From NCBI GenBank assembly GCA_963680875.1, contig OY804579.1, positions 52,590,036 through 52,654,035 on the forward strand: DNA of 64,000 nt, read 5' to 3'. This DNA is from Bathymodiolus brooksi. Its lineage: Eukaryota > Mollusca > Bivalvia > Mytilida > Modiolidae. The notes under the pieces were generated by a model. That model was not told the DNA's origin, made no database searches, and saw only the letters and a program-made list of their open reading frames with translations. Made by a program: the position numbers and the translations under genes. This document shows positions 35,276 to 45,429 of the stretch, piece after piece; the first letter of the stretch is position 1, and the number at the start of each line of letters is the position of its first letter.

Positions 35276-35411
35276 AAGGCAATAAATATAATGAAAAACA
35301 TTAGAAAGTGGATTCTGTTCAGTTTAATGTATCCCTATTTTTACAACCCATCGAATTTATCCTGGTGTAAAGAAATAAGACCTACCCTCATCAGGATATA
35401 GACACTACAAT

Positions 35412-35690
35412 TTTTATATGGGTTAGGGTTAGGTTTGTGGTGTTTAACGACACTTTCAACAATAGTTCAGTTATATCGTTGCGGTCTGTTTTATTGGTGG
35501 AGTAAACCAGAGTATCCGGAGAAAACCATCGACCTGACGCAAGTCACTGACAAACTTTATCATATAATGTTCTATCGAGTACACCTCACCATAAGCGGGA
35601 TTCGAACTCACACCTTTAATGGTGATATGCATTGATTGCATAGGTAGATGTAAATCCAATTACCATTCGATCACGATGACGACGGCCCTG
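35412..35690 (-). repeat. SINE-A, reverse, full length
   Basis: GGTTAGGGTTAGG tail complement, TGGTGTTTAACGACACTTTC, GAGTATCCGGAGAAAACCAT, GCGGGATTCGAACTCACACC (B-box complement) and TTACCATTCGATCACGATGA (head complement). One of the most complete copies. Confidence 0.9.
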
Positions 35691-35698
35691 TTTGTAAT

Positions 35699-35716
35699 GG
35701 GGGGGGGGGGGGGGGG
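35699..35716 (+). repeat. G18 homopolymer
   Basis: Eighteen consecutive G residues, immediately before another reverse SINE-A fragment. Confidence 0.95.
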
Positions 35717-35768
35717 CTATGGTGTTTAACGCCACTTTCAACAATATTTCAGTTAGATCGTCTGTAAT
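35717..35768 (-). repeat. SINE-A 3' fragment, reverse
   Basis: CTATGGTGTTTAACGCCACT and TTTCAGTTAGATCG. Only the 3' core is present. Confidence 0.8.
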
Positions 35769-35769
35769 G

Positions 35770-36329
35770 GATGATTGTTACTCTACTATATAATGAAAAT
35801 GCAAACCATTTGATAATTGGAATAATTACAACCATTATTTGACATTTAATATAATGTTATACAGTTCTATATAAATATTGAACACTATATTCTGTATAAC
35901 CTACTAATCATACATTAATGTTGTAATATAATCGTCGATATAATAAGCAAATCCAATTTGAATAAATCGATCTATTACATCAAAATATCCCAATAAAATA
36001 TGCATATTAAGACAATCAGTATGCACGATTGTAGATTTGCCTGGTAATAAATCCATTTAACAAGCTAAAGACGTGATCCTATCGTGACAAGCTTCTTGTT
36101 TCACAAATGTCGGTCGATTATGTTTGAATTAGAATCAATTTTATGTCTCGATTTTCACAATCGTGACTTCCCCTCAAAACATAACATATTATGTGGTAAC
36201 TTGAAAAGGTAGAATTAATCATATCATACCGTTTTATCTAAACATCACGATAATGGGCATTGATCCAACAAGTCGCAATAGATGATATAGTCCAGGTGTG
36301 TGAGTCGATAAAAGTATCTGTTGAGTCCC
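35770..36329. other. Unassigned
   Basis: No gene or repeat recognised. Confidence 0.35.
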
Positions 36330-36332
36330 TTA

Positions 36333-36807
36333 AGGCCCTGTTACACGGTAAAGCAAGTATCGCGATACTTGTATCATGCAACTTTTTGTATCATGATCCT
36401 TGTCAGTTGACACACTAAATCAAGTAGCATGTTTCATGCAGAATTTTTTTACAAATTGTTCTCGCCAAAATGGAGAAACCTGACAAATTGAGGAGACTCT
36501 CCATCTGTTCCTTTGACCAAATAACATCACTACTTTTTCCCCCTTTCCAGTCATGTTTTATTTATCATGTGCTGACCATGTGCTTTTATTTGTTGATGAT
36601 GTTGTAACCTTTTGACCTCAAACCAAGATCTCTGATTGGTCAGACATAGAATGTATCGTGATTCTTGCTGTACAGAATAGAACATGTTCTATCCCAAAGT
36701 GTGCATTCTAAAAGTTGCATGATACAGAGTAATAGCACTGCTTACACTGTATTTTTTGGTTTATGATACAAGTATCATGATACTTGCTTTACTGTGTAAT
36801 AGGGGCT
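36333..36807. mobile_element. PIF/Harbinger-type MITE
   Basis: The 475-bp element is flanked by TTA on both sides (36330-36332 and 36808-36810). The left end reads AGGCCCTGTTACACGGTAAA and the reverse complement of the right end reads AGCCCCTATTACACAGTAAA. Both continue GCAAGTATC...GATACTTGTATCAT, giving terminal inverted repeats of about 50 bp. TTA/TAA target duplications and GG(C/G)CC-type ends fit the PIF/Harbinger superfamily. There is no transposase gene, so it is non-autonomous. Confidence 0.82.
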
Positions 36808-36994
36808 TTACCATACAGGAATGAAATTTCTAGATCAATACAAAAGACCACCAAAAACACAAGTTTAAGGACCAATAAAAATGCATACTACAACGTCATG
36901 AAAAAGTTTAATTGTTACTTCCTTTTAAAATGTCGTTTACATACGATTGGTTTATATGTCATAATATATTAGACGTCCCGCATAATATCTCAGG

Positions 36995-37180
36995 GGCCAT
37001 CGTGGTCGTGATCGTCTGTAATTAGATTTACAACTACCTATGCAATCAGTGTCTATAACCACTAACGTTGTGAGTTCTAATCCCCGCTCATGGTGAGGTG
37101 CACTCGATACAACATTATGTGATAAAGTTTGCCAGTGACTTGCGGCAGGTTGGTGGTATTCTAAGGGTACACCGTTGGGG
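36995..37180 (+). repeat. SINE-A, 3'-truncated
   Basis: Head ATCGTGGTCGTGATCGTCTG, B-box region GAGTTCTAATCCCCGCTCAT, body GATACAACATTATGTGATAA. It loses the 3' core after GGTTGGTGGTATTCTAAGG. Confidence 0.85.
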
Positions 37181-37237
37181 GTAAACATCGGCCACATCAC
37201 AAAAACATCTACTTGCGTCTCAAAAACATCGGTGTTT

Positions 37238-37255
37238 GGGGGGGGGGGGGGGGGG
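37238..37255 (+). repeat. G18 homopolymer
   Basis: Eighteen consecutive G residues. Confidence 0.95.
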
Positions 37256-37704
37256 TAAATTGACTACCAATCAAAATAAAGCTATATCCATATAATCATA
37301 TTAAATTTTACTTAATAGGGTCACGTGTACTAAAACCTGTAATAAAAACTTGAAAACGTGCGTCGAAATTTGTATAATTATTAATTAATTTAACAAAATC
37401 CATTGGATGCTTAGTGATCGGAAACAATATCAAATTATGTGAAATTTGCATGTGTCATAAGCATGCATTATACAATTACGGCCTTCATGAGAAGTTAATA
37501 ATGTTTATCACTTAGGATAAACAGGTTTAATGAAAGCGACATAACCCGGAAAACAGTCCGAGCAGTTCCGTCGCACTGTAACCTTTTTATGTGTGTACGT
37601 AATAACTTCCGTTGTATCAGTTTTATGCTAGCCGTCAGACATCACACGTTTTTGGGAAAAAAAAAACTTTTTGAAAATCCATTGCCACCTGGTCATCTAT
37701 AGTC

Positions 37705-38164
37705 ATGAGACCACAAAAACGACGTCGAAATCCTTCAAGCAAAGCTTCAATATCTACAGCAAGCACACCAAAGAAGGCGAAATCGTCAAAAAGGCCAGAA
37801 AAACCAAGTGAGACAGGCCATGCCGTGCCGCAGCATGATGTCGTCCCAAGGAATACCTTCCAGCGGGTAGAGGATGAACCATCAACCCATAGAACTTTAC
37901 AAACGGGTAATCCCCACCAGAGTAATGGTTCCAGTGGAGGGAACGATCAACAATCGGGCCCGATTATGGAGGTACAGATAGGACCACGTGGCCCAGTGAC
38001 CCACCCGGTTATCCCGGCAACAGATAAGAGACCACCACCTATAAATCATGGATCCAATTATCAACAGAATGTGAACCCGGGTATGTTTTACAGTTCAGAT
38101 AGATCAAGCGATAATTTTATGGGAAATCTGGGGTCAATAGGTGGGGTTCAGGTGTGTGAAAGTC
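37705..38164 (+). pseudogene. DIRS gag-like ORF, N-terminal part
   Basis: Opens at ATG 37705 with a very basic leader (RPQKRRRNPSS), followed by a low-complexity Ser/Pro/Gln/Asn-rich region of about 120 residues, as in the N-terminus of the first ORF of DIRS elements. The frame is cut at 38164 by the foldback insertion and runs to a stop at 38190 inside it. The same frame resumes after the second target-site copy at 39294, showing that the two halves were once one ORF. Confidence 0.75.
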
Positions 38165-39285
38165 TAGTCCGAGATTCCTCTGTCGTTTAACGCATTGATA
38201 AAGTTGCTGTAGCCGTTCAACGTCAGAGCGTGCTATATACGGAAACCATCGAATTTGCCTCACCAACCCTAGGATCGGCACATTTCCACGTTTCGTGGCT
38301 ATCGGATTTTATTTTCTATCAGAAACCCTTATATAAATCGCTTCACCAATCATTTTTCTATTCATTCAAAACCATCTTACCCTCAGAAAGTGGTGTTACA
38401 CTCCATTACAGCACGATTTTGCCTTAGATCCTATTATTCCGCCATTTGACTTCCATTTTCGAATCTACAAACGTGATCTCGCGATACTAACTGAATGATA
38501 ACAGTAACGCATTGCATGATGGGAGCTACTTAATTCAGCGCGCCAAATTATTTTAGCATTATTTGCATACGTAAACAACATTCAAATCACATGGAAGACC
38601 ATACATTTAAGCGTATTCTACAGGACAAACAGTCCATCTATAGATCAAAGCAGAGCAGAAGGAAATAATACAGAATGTGTTGGAAAGAAAAGATTCAATG
38701 GCAGAGTGTTGCCAATGGGCTTCGGAAAGAGCATGTGTTACGTCCCCCTTTTTTGGACAAGGTACTACATCATTTTTTTTTTCTTATGGTTATCTGTAAT
38801 TCACTATTGCTGTTAAAATCATTACCAATCAATATAATCAACTGTATTAAATTTTATGTTAATTGTTCTGCCTTAACAGGCGTGTATGATTGGCAATACA
38901 AATATGTGTTTGTTTGTTTATATGCAAATCATCTCCCATGATACATTGCGGTAATCGTGGTTTTCTCGTAGTCACGTGACAAATGTTTGAAAAATGGAAG
39001 ACAAATGGCGGAATCATAGGATCTAAGGCAAAATCGTGCTGTAATGGAATGTAGCACCACTTTCTGAGGGTAAGATGGTTATGAATGAATAGAAAAATGA
39101 TTGGTGAAGCGATTTATATAAGGGTTTCTGATAGAAAATAAAATCCGATAGCCACGAAACGTGGAAATGTGCTGACCCAGAGTTGGAGAAGCAAATCCGC
39201 TGTTTTCCGTATGTATCACGCTCTGACGTTGAACGGCTACAGCAACTTTATCAATGCCGTTAAACGACAGAGGAATCTCGGACTA
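38165..39285. mobile_element. Foldback DNA transposon, Mutator-like, inserted in DIRS gag
   Basis: The 1121-bp element has inverted arms of about 297 bp each (38165-38461 and 38989-39285), matching at most positions and ending TAGTCCGAGATTCCTCTGTC / GACAGAGGAATCTCGGACTA. It is flanked by the 9-bp direct repeat GTGAAAGTC (38156-38164 and 39286-39294). Very long inverted arms with a 9-bp duplication fit Mutator-like (MULE) non-autonomous elements. The central 527 bp encode no transposase that I recognise. Confidence 0.85.
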
Positions 39286-39294
39286 GTGAAAGTC

Positions 39295-39924
39295 CTGCTA
39301 GTCAGCCCAGTATGTTTGATTCCGTAAGCGCTCACATACCTTTAAAGATCAAAGAAAAGGTGTGGGCCGGGGAGTACATAGACATGAGTCTTATCTGGTA
39401 AAGATTTGGTGTATGATTCGCAGTTGAATGGTGAGCTAGCAGTTAAGGGGGGTCAACTAACTGTTCTTCAACAGAAGCATAACCAAATAAAAAATATTCA
39501 CACCTGGACCTCAGCTTTTATCAATTTCATGAGTATTATGCTCGAGAAATGGCCAGACAAGGCACAAGTATATCTTAAATATATGCATGTTGTTAGATTG
39601 GCGGCTTCGAGGGTGTCAAACTTGGGATGGGTTTCGTATGACGAACAATTTCGTCTACGGAAGGCCAGGGTTCCACAGTCATCGTGGGCCGATGTTGATG
39701 TAGAACTGTGGCTACTATATGTATCTGCCCCAGACAGCCCTTTCTTAACGGAGTGGGACAAAAACGAGCACAGGGATTTCAGCTCGGACATGTCCAAAAA
39801 GGGCATCCGTACTTGCTGGGGCTATAACAAAGGGCGTTGTACTTATGGGAATAATTGCAGGTTCATTCACAAATGCTCCGAGTGCTACGGAAACCACCCA
39901 CTCTCGGCTTGTAGTAAATCATAA
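39295..39924 (+). pseudogene. DIRS gag-like ORF, C-terminal part with CCCH finger
   Basis: Continues the gag frame with IPLKIKEKVWAGEYIDMSLI, which is typical of DIRS ORF1. A one-base insertion near 39401 shifts the frame. A long alpha-helical region with YLKYMHVVRLAA and WVSYDEQFRLRKA follows, then a C-X7-C-X5-C-X3-H zinc finger near 39814-39875 with a trailing C-X2-C-X4-H. It stops at 39924. I take this as the nucleic-acid-binding end of a retroelement gag, not a host zinc-finger gene. Confidence 0.78.
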
Positions 39925-40303
39925 TTCACTTTCTTGCAATTTTCAGTTATATACGTTGGGTCATTCGCCCATTTGTGTTAATGAGGTGGAAAAATCGCTG
40001 GAAAATTATCCATATAAAGACATTGCTTGTGAATTGAAAAAAGGTTTAAAATTTGGCTTTCCGTCAAATTATTCAGGACCGAGATCGCCGATAACCTCAA
40101 AGAATTTGAAAAGTGTTGCTGACATGCCAGAGCTTACCAAACAAAAAATTCAAAAGAATTAACAATGGGAAGAATTGCCGGGCCATTTTCAGTCCCCCCT
40201 TTTCCAACTTTACGTGTTTCTCGGTCTATTTATTTTTGCATGTAAAGTTGTTGCCCTGAGTAGGGCATTTAGTCGGCGCCTTATAAATGCTACATGTAAG
40301 GTA
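39915..40303 (+). pseudogene. DIRS RT, N-terminal region with internal deletion
   Basis: Overlaps the gag stop in another frame, as is usual in DIRS elements. It reads PICVNEVEKSLENYPYKD, GFPSNYSGPRSPITSKNLKS and, after a frameshift at about 40160, MGRIAGPFSVPPFPTLRVS. That is the DIRS RT entry region. The next recognisable block, FACKVVALSRAFSRRLINAT (near 40233), belongs well after the catalytic palm, so the palm with its Asp-Asp motif is deleted at about 40215-40225. Confidence 0.78.
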
Positions 40304-40911
40304 GTTCTAATAATAAAACCCTAAATGCTCGCTTACTCGCAAGGGTTATAACGGGATGCCATTACATGTAAGCAGCCGCCGAGATTTTTTGCGCTCGCTT
40401 ACAGAGCTTCTGACGCCTGCATTTATCAATAATAAGACATAACCTTTCCTTTTGTCCATTATTATAACAAGTTTTTATCACCTACCAGTATTTTAGAATG
40501 TAATTCCCACAAAATAAAAATCCATGTTTACTTTCACTCTCTGAAAATTTTGAATTTCGTCATTTCCGGCCTCATTATTTGGATGTCGATACCATATTTG
40601 GCGATTTAGGCGTGAATGTTTACATCAGAAATACCATATTTAGAAAAGCTCCGCCTTCCGTAGTTTCCGGTTATGGAAAACGATCGATAAATTTGAACAA
40701 GGTGGTTGCTACCTTTGAAAAGCATATATTTCTCAGCCAAACCGATTTAACAAGGACTGGGATCATCAGTAATAGTTATAATGAAATGTTTGAAGCGTAA
40801 ATAGTGAGTTTTTATGTTTCAACTGCAACTTTTTTTTTGCTCCATTGTGACGAATGGGACCGCGTTGTAGCTCTGCCGACACAAGTTTGTCACAGGAGCT
40901 ACCTTATTGCA
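40304..40911. mobile_element. Insertion of about 0.6 kb in the DIRS RT, flanked by a 15-bp repeat
   Basis: GCTACATGTAAGGTA occurs at 40289-40303 and again at 40912-40926, and the DIRS reading (INATCKV ... TKPHHRIRV) is continuous if one copy and the intervening DNA are ignored. A 15-bp target duplication suggests target-primed (LINE- or SINE-type) insertion. The inserted DNA contains an unrecognised 73-codon open stretch at 40579-40800. I cannot name the element. Confidence 0.6.
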
Positions 40912-41030
40912 GCTACATGTAAGGTAACTAAACCTCACCACAGAATTAGGGTATCGCAAGAGATGCGAGAAGATCTGAAAGTTTGGTTATCCTTTTTATC
41001 GGATTACAATGGAAGTACAGTTATGCTAGA
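40912..41030 (+). pseudogene. DIRS RT thumb fragment
   Basis: KPHHRIRVSQEMREDLKVWL then SFLSDYNGSTVML, the segment that precedes RNase H in DIRS polyproteins. It is cut at 41030 by the hAT-type insertion. Confidence 0.78.
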
Positions 41031-41732
41031 TAGTGGTGCACCGATCGTCGGAAACATCGACTGGTCAGTCGGACGTCATCATGCGATCCGATGATCGATT
41101 ATTATACCTTGTGGTCCATTCTGATTCCTAGTGCCTAAAATATATAGGCTACACTTTATTCAGTTTTTTTTTTTTTTTTTTTTTTTTCTCTCATACTGAC
41201 AAACATCTTGCAGTTTTGTCCCAGCGTACTTTTGACACTCAGTCAATACACACATTTGGTCTAGTCTATTATTTATCTACTGCCCGGAATGGTCCTTTTT
41301 ATATCAGGTGTTACACATATGGAAACCAATGTTTTGTTTTGTTCTAAGTTAATGTTTACAAATGGAAAAATTGTAGTTTGTAAATATACCATACGATTTT
41401 ATTCAGGCCTTTGCTTTTGTCAAACACATATTTGGACTAGTATATTTTTATTTTATTTTTTTCTACTGCCCAGAATAGTCCATTGGATGTCAGGTGTTAC
41501 ACGTGTGGAAAACGATCTTTTGTTTTGTTAATTAAAAATTATAGTTTGTAAAAATACGATACGGTTTTGTTCAAATCATTTCTTTTGTCCAGCATACTCT
41601 TGAAATAAAGACTATCTGAGTAATTATAGTCGGTAAATACATTTAGTAGGTAATTGTTACTGATGATCGATCATCGGTCGGTGTTGGTATAACGATCATC
41701 GATCTTGGGAATGTGACCGATTCCCATCGCTA
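41031..41732. mobile_element. Non-autonomous hAT-type element inserted in DIRS
   Basis: Flanked by the 8-bp repeat ATGCTAGA (41023-41030 and 41733-41740), the duplication length of hAT transposons. The ends start TAGTGGTGCACCGATCGTCG on the left and, as reverse complement on the right, TAGCGATGGGAATCGGTCAC: short, imperfect inverted repeats. Internally a ~180-bp segment is tandemly duplicated (41215-41407 and 41408-41583; shared words TACTGCCC, TCAGGTGTTACAC, TAGTTTGTAAA). There is no transposase. Confidence 0.75.
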
Positions 41733-41740
41733 ATGCTAGA

Positions 41741-42070
41741 TAATGTGTGGACTTCTAATGAGACAATTTGTTTGTTTACGGATAGCGCCGGCGGGAGAGA
41801 TAAAGGGTTCGGCATTTATTTTCAGGGTAGATGGGCTCAAGGTTGTTGGCCAAAAGAATGGGCGGACAATGGGATCCTTGCTGATATTACGTTTTAGAAT
41901 TATTTCCAGTTGTCATTTCGGTGCACATTTGGGGAATACATTTAAAAAATAAACAAATTATTTTTAATGTTGATAATCAAGCAGTGGTAGCTATTATTAA
42001 CAAAAAGCCTTCAAAATCCAACAGAGTTATGACCCTTGTCAAATCTTGTTTTACTGTCCTTACAATATAA
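41741..42070 (+). pseudogene. DIRS RNase H fragment
   Basis: Directly after the hAT target site, the frame reads NVWTSNETICLFTDSAGG (first RNase H catalytic Asp in T-D-S-A-G), GIYFQGRWAQGCWPKEW, then, after a stop/frameshift near 41895, ELFPVVISVHIWG and IIFNVDNQAVVAIINKK (with the N-V-D-N-Q Asp). These are the conserved blocks of the DIRS/Ty3-type RNase H. Confidence 0.82.
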
Positions 42071-42900
42071 TATCATGTTAAAATAAAGCAATGGAAAAAG
42101 CTCGGAAACGAGTAAACCTTGCAGTCAAAAAATATTCGTCTTGGGCGTTGGAGGATACGTCATAAAGCATAATAATATGAGAGCCAGGGATATTAATCTT
42201 TTTAGAAATGATGGGATATGCACTTATCTGATATTGGAATCAATGTGTACTTGAACACAATACAAGGGGCTCTAGAAAGTTTCTTATCCTCCAACGGTCC
42301 AAGAATTTTCCCACTTCAGTATCAGAACTTAGACGTTTTTTTTTGTCTTTTTTTCCTTGTCCAATTCAGAAGTATTTGTGGGGGTGGGGGGGGGGGGGTC
42401 TTTTGGCGGTGAGCGGGTTTAGACCCACTCATCTGGCGGGATCTGACAAGACGACTGTTGGTCATAATCCTACAATTGTACGTGAGCTCATATTTTGGTA
42501 TACTTTCTTGTGGTACCACAAGTAGGTAAGGTGTATATATAATTTAGTCAATTGGCATTCTCACGTTTACCGGAGAGGCCAGTTCCTGAACTGGTACCAG
42601 TTTGGAACTCAGGTTGGACTCCTTTGAAAAAACCAGGGAGTAGGTTGTAAATGTGTGCTTCGTATCGGGGTTTATGACCTTCTTTAACTCTCTACTAAGG
42701 TGACGTGGAGGTTTTTAGCATTCATTGGTACCAGTGAGGCACAGGCTTGCCCAAACGATTACTGGCGGTCTGTTCGTCTTGTCAGATCCAGTCTTTGTTA
42801 TTTTAACTGTGGCCGTATTATCCATTTAAATGTTTGTTTCATCTATATCTCTGCGTGAATTATACTAGTAATTAATTAGACATGAAGTGATTTCGTAATC
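42071..42900 (+). other. DIRS 3' region, recombinase not recognised
   Basis: In an intact DIRS element this interval would hold the tyrosine recombinase. I see short open stretches (42218-42412, 42343-42525) and a G13 run at 42386-42398 but no Arg/His-x-x-Arg/Tyr recombinase blocks that I can place. Confidence 0.4.
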
Positions 42901-42940
42901 CCGTCCGTCCGTCTGTCCGTCTCTTGTTACAAGTCTTTCA

Positions 42941-43041
42941 TTAATATCCATAATTATTAAATCTCGAAAGGGTTATTTTCCCGCGGTCATTCGGACCTCA
43001 GGACAATAACACTTTCTCAACTTAATAATTATGGATATTAA
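42941..43041. repeat. DIRS terminal hairpin
   Basis: TTAATATCCATAATTATTAA at 42941-42960 is mirrored exactly by 43022-43041, with a 61-base loop, just inside the right inverted end. A CCGT/CTGT microsatellite lies next to it at 42899-42923. Confidence 0.85.
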
Positions 43042-43067
43042 CTTCTCATGAAGGCCATAATTGTATA

Positions 43068-44165
43068 TAATTAATTATCTGAATATCAGTTGGAATGCCT
43101 ATTATTTCGTGGTTTTTCACCGATTTACGGCAACAAATGTATTATACATCAAAAAATGTATTTCTATAATTTAGAGATTTTGTTTAATAATAAGGACATT
43201 AATAAAGGTGATCATATTAATCTATATAATAATCTGATTGTAACGTGGATTAGGTTGTACTACATGTATACAATTTCCTTGCTCAATACAATTTCATTGG
43301 TCAGTATATTATATCAAACGATAATTTTTAAATATTAAGTAGATGTATTTTTCCACAATGTAAACCGTTTTTCCATCTTAATGGTTTTACCAAGAAATCC
43401 ATTATTTCGTGAAAGTTCGCCTTTACCGTTGTCGAAAGTAAGCCGTTACCTGTAGAAAGTAGCGCGATGAAAAAATCAAACGATGGTTTTATCGCAATTT
43501 TGACATGAACGGCCGCTCGTAGTATTGTGTAGCTGTCTTTTGCTACTCAGATTTCGCTTGGAGTAAATTACATTTATCTTGGCAGTGTACAATAAAATGT
43601 GGGAGATTTGAGATAGAGTATATTTCATCAATAGTTTTACATGTATATGGTTTAGAATTATTATCCTTATTGGTGATGGACCACTCGGTATTTTGCTGCA
43701 CACTTTAATCAATCTGATTGTATAGGAATTGTAAACGTTATTGCATACGCATAGGAAAATTTGTAGCCAAAAACAAAGTCAGATTTTGGGTCCTAAAATT
43801 ATAAAAGTCTACCAGACATCGGTTCGTTTGATTTCCGGGTTATTCGTCAAACTTGGTACAAATGTGTGTTCATACATATAGCTAGGGATTTTTAAATTAT
43901 CAATAAGGCGAGACTGGTAGAGTGAACAACAACATAGCTTTGATCAATAATTGCTGAAAAACATCATGGGAAATTCTTTGATGAACAGTCTACAAAATCG
44001 AAAAAAATCACCCAAAACATACAAACTTTGGTATATTATTGCATATGAGTTCATGCTATATATTTTTTGATAAGTAATAATACGATCGCATTGTGGATTA
44101 AACATCATGACTCGGTTTTGTAAGCAATCGTATGGTAGTCTGAAGTGTACAGGGTGAACCTTTTA
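43068..44165. other. Unassigned, flanked by a 28-bp direct repeat
   Basis: No gene recognised. The 28-bp sequence at 43109-43136 (GTGGTTTTTCACCGATTTAC then GGCAACAA) recurs exactly at 44171-44198. Weak similarity of 43530-43600 to 1200-1290 is noted. Confidence 0.4.
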
Positions 44166-44170
44166 AGTAG

Positions 44171-44268
44171 GTGGTTTTTCACCGATTTACGGCAACAATA
44201 AAACTTACCGCCAAGATGTAAGTGACAAATTGTTAAAGTTATATTGACACATATAATCCTAACCCTTT
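44171..44268 (+). repeat. SINE-A 3' fragment, diverged
   Basis: CAATAAAACTTACCGCCAAG, a diverged GTAAGTGACAAATTGTTAAAG core and an ATAATCCTAACCC tail. Confidence 0.6.
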
Positions 44269-44655
44269 TTGGTATGAATAGATTTATTGCCATTCGACTA
44301 AGCTCGCGCTTGCTCTTCAATGCATAATGTGGATTCTCAATATTGATAGGTTTTCTATGGATAGGCGAGGATAAATACAGGAAGGTTGAAATTAACAACA
44401 ATGGCGAAGTAAACAACAAGATAAGCACGTATCAATATTTATTACCATGCACCAAAGTCATCATATACTGTTGAAAGCCTTAGTTTTCTACAAGTCAACA
44501 TTTGCGTATATTTTGCAAACTATAGCATTATATATTGCATTGTAATGATGAAAGGTAAGAAGTTTATAGGATCTAGGCACAATCAAATATTTCAGTGGAA
44601 GCTGCCATTTTAGTCGAGAGTTATGATATTCGTCAAATAAGTTTTCCAACAATTT
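44269..44655. other. Unassigned
   Basis: No gene or repeat recognised. Confidence 0.35.
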
Positions 44656-44659
44656 CATG

Positions 44660-45070
44660 AATCAAAAAACACATATATTCACAAAGAAAAATGTTAAGCA
44701 CCCTCATGTTTTTTTGAAATGACAAATGATACGACAAGTATCACGAGATTACTGACCAGATAATCTCAAGAACGCAATGGTGACCTGTTAGGACATTACA
44801 TTGGCTGTAAGAAACCACAAAATAAAAATAAAGAAAAATGTTAATTTAATGAATATTTAATCACAATATCACAAGGCCAGTTTTTGCAGTAAAACATGTC
44901 CATTTTAAGTATTGACCTTCACAGTTCAAAAAGCACGATAAGATTGTCATTTCACTTTCAAAACGTCACTTATGAATCACTTGAAGACATCTATTGTTCA
45001 AAGTTCAATACCGGGTGTAACTCCCACGTGCTTGGATGACGGCCTCAACCCTGCGTCTCATCCCTCCATC
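44660..45070 (-). pseudogene. Tc1-like transposon 3' end in the broken PBLD exon 2
   Basis: On the - strand 45070-45010 reads GGMRRRVEAVIQARGSYTRY and a stop, the characteristic C-terminus of Tc1-like transposases. It is followed by a ~350-bp 3' flank with AACATTTTTCTTTATTTTTA and, near 44700, GAGGGTGCTTAACATTTTTC, which resembles Tc1-type ends. It abuts the first ~18 bp of the inverted PBLD exon 2 copy. The rest of the transposase is missing. Confidence 0.72.
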
Positions 45071-45429
45071 TTTTTTTTCTGATAACAGCTGTTTAGAAAA
45101 CAAAGTTTAAAACAGAAATAATGTCACACTGTGACAAAGTATATTCACGTAGTGGGGTCAATTAAACGAGGATATTGAAAAACTTTAAAGACATTCTGGC
45201 TACTTTTAATTCTAGTACTTTTTCTAAAATTGCATCTATCCAAACATTTGACTTTTCTACACTTTACATTCCTCACAAAAAATTAAAAACCCGTTAATTA
45301 TTCATAGTGCACATTACTTTTAAAATGGCAGGCAGTATTACAAGTTTATAGCTTTTGGGTCACGAATTAACTTTTGTAATGCACGAAGGAAAAGGATAAA
45401 AGTGCAACAAAGAAAATGAATCATCAGTA

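Larger units (their letters stand above)
37469..43067 (+). mobile_element. DIRS-like retroelement, dead, with nested insertions
   Basis: The element is bounded by short inverted repeats: ACGGCCTTCATGAGAAGTTA at the left and its mirror TTAACTTCTCATGAAGGCCA at the right. It carries, in order, a gag-like region with a CCCH finger, the start of an RT domain, an RT thumb fragment and an RNase H fragment. DIRS elements are tyrosine-recombinase retrotransposons with inverted ends and an internal complementary region; the hairpin at 42941-43041 may be part of that. I could not identify a tyrosine recombinase. Frameshifts, an RT palm deletion and three insertions make it inactive. Confidence 0.8.

Noticed and set aside
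39406..39924. Host CCCH zinc-finger protein
   Set aside because: Its neighbours are DIRS RT and RNase H blocks in the right order and the whole is bounded by inverted ends, so it is retroelement gag.
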